Assembly: GCA_035518815.1 (NCBI GenBank)
Contig: DATIXG010000102.1
Coordinates: forward strand, 50,522 to 114,521
DNA from: AG25 sp035518815
GTDB lineage: Bacteria > Gemmatimonadota > Gemmatimonadetes > Gemmatimonadales > GWC2-71-9
Length of the DNA: 64,000 nucleotides
Reading direction: 5' to 3'
Shown here: positions 59,295 to 64,000 of the stretch, piece by piece
Layout: every line of letters begins with the position of its first letter
Numbering within the stretch: the stretch's first letter is position 1
Translations under genes and position numbers: made by a program
Notes under the pieces: generated by a model
Told to the model about the DNA's origin: nothing
Seen by the model: the letters and a program-made list of their open reading frames with translations, nothing else
Databases searched by the model: none

Positions 59295-59939
59295 ATGGTG
59301 ACCTGGGTGAGCCTGGCCCGGCTGAAGCCGGGCGGGGGACGATCGGGCGGGGGTGCGAGCGGCGGGGGCGGGGGTGGGGGGAGGGAGCGCGTGAATTTCT
59401 TCACGCTGCCCGCAGGCGGGGCGGTGCCCGTGGCGCTGCCCACCCCACCGCCGCTCGCGGTGGCGAGCCTCCCGGCGCTGGCGCGGATCAAGGTGGACGT
59501 CCCGCCACTGACGCTTCCACACGACAGCGTCACCGCCAGTACGCTGGCGAGCGCGGCGGGCCTCACCGGGGCAGGCCAGCCCGGACCGCCCGGCACCGGA
59601 GCGGGCCAAGGCCCCGGGACAGGGGCCGGGGCCGGATCGGGGCCGGGGACTGGAACGGGAGGCGGAGGCGATTACATTTGCGCGTCGCCGCGGACCATGC
59701 TTGTGCCGCCGCTGGCGAATGTCCCCGGCTCCGTTGCCGGCCGTACCTACCGTATCCGGTTCTGGGTAAGGGCCGACGGGCGCGTCACGCGGGTGGAGAT
59801 CGACCCACCCATCGCGGACGAGGCGTACCGCCGGGAGTTCCTCGAGCGCATGCAGGCGTACCTGTTCACTCCCCCGCGTGCGGGGGACGGGCGGAATGGG
59901 GCATGCGTGGTCACAGTCCCTCTACGAATCGGACACTAG
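59295..59939 (+). CDS. TonB C-terminal-like protein with Gly-rich linker
   Basis: At least 214 residues from ATG 59295; this start would cut off most of the likely membrane helix, because the same frame reads SVAASVLLHALLLSMVTWVSLA starting well upstream. No ATG, GTG or TTG precedes it in frame; ACG 59187, overlapping the exbD stop and 9 bp after GAAGGCGG, or CTG 59271, are candidates. A Gly/Pro-rich spacer (SGGGASGGGGGGG and GTGAGQGPGTGAGAG) leads to a C-terminal domain (YRIRFWVRADGRVTRVEIDP, AYLFTPPRAGDG) of the TonB-domain type. A second TonB-type transducer of this operon. Confidence 0.65.
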   Translation: MVTWVSLARLKPGGGRSGGGASGGGGGGGRERVNFFTLPAGGAVPVALPTPPPLAVASLPALARIKVDVPPLTLPHDSVTASTLASAAGLTGAGQPGPPGTGAGQGPGTGAGAGSGPGTGTGGGGDYICASPRTMLVPPLANVPGSVAGRTYRIRFWVRADGRVTRVEIDPPIADEAYRREFLERMQAYLFTPPRAGDGRNGACVVTVPLRIGH

Positions 59940-59976
59940 CCCGCGCAGGCGGGCCCCAAGGAGCCGACACCTGACT

Positions 59977-62112
59977 ATGCTGATCCCCCTCGCTTTAGGG
60001 CTGAGTGTTCTCGCCCTATTCGTCGCCGTGGCTCTCGCCCGCTGGGTGCTGAAGCAGGACAACGGCACTCCGGAAATGCGGAAGATCTCCGACGCGATTC
60101 AGGAGGGCGCGGGTGCGTTCCTCCGGCGCCAGTACAAGACCATCGTGTCGCTGAGTGTGGTGCTCGCGGCCCTGATCTTCGTCCTCTACGCCTATTTCCG
60201 CACCCCCCATCCGGGCGAGCCGACCGCGCTGATCCTGGCGACCTGGACGACACTCTCGTTCGTGCTCGGGGCCCTCTGCTCAGGGATCGCCGGCATCATT
60301 GGGATGTTCGTCGCCGTCCGCTCCAACATCCGCGCCGCGAGCGCGGCCCGCTCGAGCCTGAACCGCGCGCTGCAGATCGCCCTGCGGGGCGGCGCGGTGA
60401 GCGGCCTGTTCGTGGTGGCGATGAGCCTCCTCGGCGTGGGCGGGCTGTACGCCCTGGTCGACTCGCTCGGCATTGTGGAGCCCGCGCACATCCCGCTCTT
60501 GATCGTGGGGTATGGGTTCGGGGCGTCGTTCGTGGCGCTGTTTGCCCAGCTGGGCGGCGGGATCTACACCAAGGCGGCTGACGTGGGCGCCGACCTGGTC
60601 GGCAAGGTCGAAGCGGGGATTCCAGAGGACGATCCGCGCAACCCGGCAGTGATCGCGGACCTGGTGGGTGACAACGTGGGTGACTGCGCGGGCCGCGGCG
60701 CCGACCTGTTCGAGTCAACGGCCGCGGAAAACATCGGCGCCATGATCCTCGGCGCCGGACTCGCGGCCGCCAATCCGACCGCGTTCGGTGGCATGGCAGC
60801 TGTCGCTGTGATGCTGTTCCCGCTCATCGTCCGTGCGTTCGGACTCGTGGCGTCGATCGTCGGCATCCTCATTGTCCATGCCCGCGAGGATGAAGACCCG
60901 ATGCACGCCTTGAACCGGGGGTACTGGGTCACCTCGGTGCTCGCGGGGATCGGGTTCTTCGCCGGGACCAAGTGGCTCCTGAATCCGGCGAGCGCTCCCA
61001 ATGCCTGGTGGCATTTCTTTCTGTGCGGCGTGATCGGCGTCGCGACTTCCGTCGTGTTCGTCTACATCACGCAGTACTACACCGAATACCGCTACCGCCC
61101 GGTGAAGTCGATCGCCGCGGCGTCCGTCACCGGCCCCGCGACCAACATCATCTCGGGCTTCGCAATCGCGATGGAGTGCACCGCGGCACCGACTTTCGCG
61201 ATCGGGGCCGCGATCATTGCCTCCTACCGGCTGGGCGCCTCGAGCGGCCTCGCGCATGCCGGGCTCTTCGGCACGGCCGTGGCCACCATGGGGATGCTCG
61301 GCACCGCGGCCTACATCCTCGCGATGGATACGTTCGGCCCGATCACGGACAACGCCGGCGGTATCATCGAGATGTCCCATCAGCCTGAGGAGATTCGCAA
61401 GCGCACCGACCGGCTCGACGCCGTTGGTAACACCACAAAGGCGCTCACCAAGGGCTACGCGATCGGCTCGGCGGCGCTCGCCGCGTTCCTGCTCTTCTCC
61501 GCGTACCTGGACGAGGTCGGGGCGCTTGGCTCCCCGCTCGCGGCCGTAGACATCTCGAAGCCTGAAGTGTTCGTGGGCGGTCTGCTCGGGGCCATGCTCG
61601 TATTCTGGTTCTCGTCACTCGCGATCGGTGCGGTCACCAGAGCCGCTGTGAGCGTGATTACGGAGGTTCGCCGCCAGTTCGCCGCCGACCCTGGAATCCT
61701 CAAGGGCACCTCCAAGCCGGACTATGGTCGGGCCGTGGATATCGTGACGCTCGGGGCGCTGAAGGAGATGGTGGCGCCCGGCTTGCTCGCGGTCGGGATG
61801 CCGATCGCCGTCGGCCTGGTCTTCAAGATGTTTCACGTCGGAGCAGAAACCGTGGCAGCCTTTCTGATGGTCGGCACGATCGGCGGGATTCTCGTCGCCA
61901 CCATGCTCAACAACGGCGGCGGCGCGTGGGACAACGCGAAGAAGTTCATCGAGATGGGGGAGTATGGCGGAAAGGGCAGTCCCGCTCACAAGGCGGCCGT
62001 CGTGGGCGACACCGTCGGTGATCCCTTCAAGGATACGGCGGGGCCATCGCTGCACGTCCTCATCAAGCTGCTGAGCACGCTATCGCTGGTACTCGTGCCG
62101 CTCTTCGTATGA
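59977..62112 (+). CDS. hppA: Membrane-bound proton-translocating pyrophosphatase
   Basis: 711 residues from ATG 59977, AAGGAG upstream. About 15-16 helices with the substrate motif DVGADLVGKVEAGIPEDDPRNP and VGDNVGDCAGRGADLFES, plus the C-terminal GDTVGDPFKDTAGPSLHVLIK. At the K+-specificity position it reads GNTTKALTKGYAIG: Lys (and Thr three later) marks K+-independent H+-pumping enzymes, whereas K+-dependent ones have Ala there. Uses PPi to pump protons out, useful in energy-limited or autotrophic growth. Confidence 0.95.
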   Translation: MLIPLALGLSVLALFVAVALARWVLKQDNGTPEMRKISDAIQEGAGAFLRRQYKTIVSLSVVLAALIFVLYAYFRTPHPGEPTALILATWTTLSFVLGALCSGIAGIIGMFVAVRSNIRAASAARSSLNRALQIALRGGAVSGLFVVAMSLLGVGGLYALVDSLGIVEPAHIPLLIVGYGFGASFVALFAQLGGGIYTKAADVGADLVGKVEAGIPEDDPRNPAVIADLVGDNVGDCAGRGADLFESTAAENIGAMILGAGLAAANPTAFGGMAAVAVMLFPLIVRAFGLVASIVGILIVHAREDEDPMHALNRGYWVTSVLAGIGFFAGTKWLLNPASAPNAWWHFFLCGVIGVATSVVFVYITQYYTEYRYRPVKSIAAASVTGPATNIISGFAIAMECTAAPTFAIGAAIIASYRLGASSGLAHAGLFGTAVATMGMLGTAAYILAMDTFGPITDNAGGIIEMSHQPEEIRKRTDRLDAVGNTTKALTKGYAIGSAALAAFLLFSAYLDEVGALGSPLAAVDISKPEVFVGGLLGAMLVFWFSSLAIGAVTRAAVSVITEVRRQFAADPGILKGTSKPDYGRAVDIVTLGALKEMVAPGLLAVGMPIAVGLVFKMFHVGAETVAAFLMVGTIGGILVATMLNNGGGAWDNAKKFIEMGEYGGKGSPAHKAAVVGDTVGDPFKDTAGPSLHVLIKLLSTLSLVLVPLFV

Positions 62113-62117
62113 CAACG

Positions 62118-62180
62118 ACGAGGGACGAGGGACGTGGGACGCGGGGCGTGTCCACCCCTCCCTCGTCCCTCGTCCCTCGT
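62118..62180. repeat. Inverted repeat of GGGACGA units between hppA and the permease
   Basis: The left arm at 62118-62134 and the right arm at 62164-62180 are exact reverse complements over 17 bp, separated by 29 bases. Both arms are made of a repeated 7-bp unit (GGGACGA / TCGTCCC). The RNA would fold into a long hairpin. It lacks a T-run, so it is not a textbook terminator, and may be an attenuator or mRNA stabiliser. It ends 13 bp before the permease ATG. Confidence 0.6.
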
Positions 62181-62193
62181 CCCTTCTAGTCCC

Positions 62194-63666
62194 ATGTCCC
62201 AGCTCTTCGCACGGAAGACGGTGGATCAGTGCATCGCCGATGGGCAGATCGGCGGTGGCCTCAAGCGCTCGCTCGGCCCCTTACAGCTCACCGCGCTCGG
62301 CATCGGCGCCATCATCGGGGCGGGCATCTTCGCCGCGATCGGGACCGCGATTGCCGGAGATTCCGGACACGTCGGCGCCGGTTCGGCGATCATCGTCTCG
62401 ATCCTCCTCGCCGGCGTGACGAGCGCCTTCGCCGCCATTACGTATTCCGAGTTCGCCGCGATGATTCCCATCTCCGGGAGCGCGTACACGTACGCGTATG
62501 CGACGCTCGGGGAATTCGTCGCCTGGATCATCGGGTGGGACCTGATCCTCGAATACGCGGTCGGCAACGTGGCCGTGGCGATCGGATGGGCGGGCTACTT
62601 CGACTCTTTCCTGCGGGGGCTGGGCGTTACCATTCCGCGCTGGCTCGCGACCGACCTGCGGACCGCGCTCGGCGACCCCGCGCTCCTCGCCGTCGCGCCA
62701 CACATCGGTCCGATCCCCATCATCTTCAACCTCCCCGCCTTCGCCATCGTCGCGATCATCACGTGGCTGCTCGTGGTCGGGACCAAGGAGTCGGCCTGGG
62801 TCAACACGATGATGGTGGCGCTCAAGGTCGGGGTGATCGCCCTGTTCCTGGTCGTCGGGTTGAAGGCCATCAGGCCGGAGCAGTGGACCTCGCCGAGCTT
62901 CGCTCCCAACGGCTTCAAGGGCATCAGCGTCGGGGCCGCGATCATCTTCTTTTCCTACATCGGCTTTGATGCGGTGAGTACCGCCTCGGAGGAAGCGAAG
63001 AATCCGCAGCGCGATATTCCCTTCGGCATCATCGCGTCGCTCGTCGTCTGCACGGTCTTGTACGTGGCGATCGCGCTCGTGCTGACGGGACTGATTCCGT
63101 GGGACCAGCTCAACGTGCCGGATCCCCTCGCCGTCGCCTTGCAATACGTCCATGCGGGGTGGGCGGCCGGCGTGCTGGCGCTGGGGGCCGTCGCGGCGAT
63201 GACGTCCGTGCTCCTCGTTTTTCAGCTTGGGCAGGCCCGGATCTTCATGTCCATGGCGCGCGACGGATTGTTGCCGCCCTGGGCGGCGCGGCTGCATCCC
63301 CGCTACAAGACGCCGCACCTCACGACGGTGATGACCGGGGTGTTCGTGGCGTTGTCAGCTGCCTTCGCTCCGATCGGCTGGGTGCTTGAGCTGACCAACA
63401 TCGGCACGTTGTTCGCGTTCGTGCTGGTGGCGCTGGGCGTAATCATGCTCCGCCGGACTGAGCCCGATCGGCCACGGCCGTTCCGTACGCCGTGGGTTCC
63501 CGTGCTGCCGCTCATCTCGGTCGCGTTCTGCCTTTATCTCATGCTGAACCTGCCGCTGCTCACCTGGCTGCGGTTCGGACTCTGGATGGCGATCGGTGCG
63601 GCGATCTACTTCCTGTACAGCGTCCACCACAGCCGCGTCCGGCGGGCGTCTCTCAGCGGCTCCTAG
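62194..63666 (+). CDS. APC-superfamily cationic amino-acid transporter
   Basis: 490 residues from ATG 62194 (longer in-frame start rejected because it would run through the inverted repeat). The N-terminal cytoplasmic stretch LKRSLGPLQLTALGIGAIIGAGIFAAIG carries the APC GxGIF motif in helix 1; FFSYIGFDAVSTASEEAKNPQRDIP in helix 6 region and the final VHHSRVRRASLSGS tail are typical of the CAT-type (YhdG/CAT) group. Twelve to fourteen helices. Imports amino acids. Confidence 0.9.
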   Translation: MSQLFARKTVDQCIADGQIGGGLKRSLGPLQLTALGIGAIIGAGIFAAIGTAIAGDSGHVGAGSAIIVSILLAGVTSAFAAITYSEFAAMIPISGSAYTYAYATLGEFVAWIIGWDLILEYAVGNVAVAIGWAGYFDSFLRGLGVTIPRWLATDLRTALGDPALLAVAPHIGPIPIIFNLPAFAIVAIITWLLVVGTKESAWVNTMMVALKVGVIALFLVVGLKAIRPEQWTSPSFAPNGFKGISVGAAIIFFSYIGFDAVSTASEEAKNPQRDIPFGIIASLVVCTVLYVAIALVLTGLIPWDQLNVPDPLAVALQYVHAGWAAGVLALGAVAAMTSVLLVFQLGQARIFMSMARDGLLPPWAARLHPRYKTPHLTTVMTGVFVALSAAFAPIGWVLELTNIGTLFAFVLVALGVIMLRRTEPDRPRPFRTPWVPVLPLISVAFCLYLMLNLPLLTWLRFGLWMAIGAAIYFLYSVHHSRVRRASLSGS

Positions 63667-63694
63667 TCCTCCTGCAGCAGCTTGCCGGGATCGA

Positions 63695-64000
63695 TCAGCG
63701 AACCGAGGCGGCGAGTCTAAGCGCCCCCAACGCCGCGTCTACTTCTGTCGTACTGAGCCGCGCCCGCGGCATCCGGACAGCGAGCGTCTTCCGGAAGGCA
63801 TGGGCCAGAGGAGACGTCGGAGTCAGGACGCTGCCCGTCGTCGCAACACCGATCGCTCCGGTTCCCGGAAAATAACGCTCGAGCGCGAGCGCCAGGCCTA
63901 CCAGCTCGTTCGCCGCATCCGTTACCGTTCGTTGCGCGACGCCTTCCCCTTCCTGCGCGGCATTGAGCACGTGGGGAGCCAGCGTCGCGACCTGCGCCGG
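63695..64000 (-). CDS. BadF/BadG-type ATPase or N-acetylglucosamine kinase, C-terminal fragment
   Basis: The gene continues beyond the right edge; about 101 C-terminal residues are visible, read from the window end. TLAPHVLNAAQEGEGVAQRT, then LALALERYFPGTGAIGVATTGSVLT and VDAALGALRLAA resemble the end of the BadF/NagK (ASKHA) fold, where the last motif GAL/GAA helix is a hallmark. Its stop lies 28 bp from the convergent permease stop. Substrate cannot be decided from this part. Confidence 0.6.
   Translation of the reverse strand, partial: PAQVATLAPHVLNAAQEGEGVAQRTVTDAANELVGLALALERYFPGTGAIGVATTGSVLTPTSPLAHAFRKTLAVRMPRARLSTTEVDAALGALRLAASVR

Overview
The window is gene-dense, strongly GC-rich DNA that looks like an ordinary chromosomal segment with no phage, IS or CRISPR content. 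The mix of genes suggests a Gemmatimonadota bacterium or a close Gram-negative relative: alternative complex III (ActE/ActF), red-type form I RuBisCO, a GWxTD-domain lipoprotein, M6 proteases with a short Gly-Asn/Asp C-terminal module, and a TonB/ExbBD system. The phylum is inferred from gene content; no rRNA is present.

Layout. 1-1872: end of an alternative complex III operon plus a cupredoxin lipoprotein. 1895-5444 (minus): VIT/VWA protein, ECF sigma factor and zinc-finger anti-sigma factor. 5541-14592 (plus): a run of tightly packed genes; the overlapping core (HAD, nucleotidyltransferase, ATP-grasp, class III aminotransferase, two CDP-alcohol phosphotransferases, Gfo/Idh oxidoreductase, LPG_synthase_TM-type flippase, YdjM-like protein) reads as a polar-lipid head-group pathway I cannot match to a named system. 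It converges on 14572-18762 (minus), an apparent sphingolipid operon: serine palmitoyltransferase, GNAT-type ceramide synthase, SDR ceramide reductase and a PAP2/Aur1-like transferase. 18901-20990: PAP2 phosphatase and APC permease. 20974-25931: two mirror-image units, each an M6 metalloprotease plus a small lipoprotein.

25915-33207: Calvin-Benson cluster. Phosphoribulokinase 1, transaldolase and a TupA-like lipoprotein read leftward; cbbL, cbbS, cbbX and phosphoribulokinase 2 read rightward. Each of the two divergent promoters carries a CRP/FNR-type palindrome. 33311-41379: envelope proteins, tRNA-Ala, a decayed alpha/beta-hydrolase, AI-2E and HdeD membrane proteins, Dps. 41480-48879: DUF5686-like outer-membrane protein, D-amino acid transaminase, IMPase, LssY_C protein, superoxide dismutase and peroxiredoxin. 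49821-56822: GH36-like glycosidase and a two-component set with two kinases around one regulator. 56892-59939: TonB-ExbB-ExbD-ExbD and a second TonB-like protein. 59977-64000: proton-pumping pyrophosphatase, amino-acid permease, and the C-terminus of a BadF/NagK-type kinase.

Together the genes support CO2 fixation, an ACIII electron-transport chain, a PPi-driven ion pump and an envelope probably containing sphingolipids with an unusual head group. Several genes appear to start at CTG codons overlapping the upstream stop, so first-ATG/GTG calls would remove their signal peptides.
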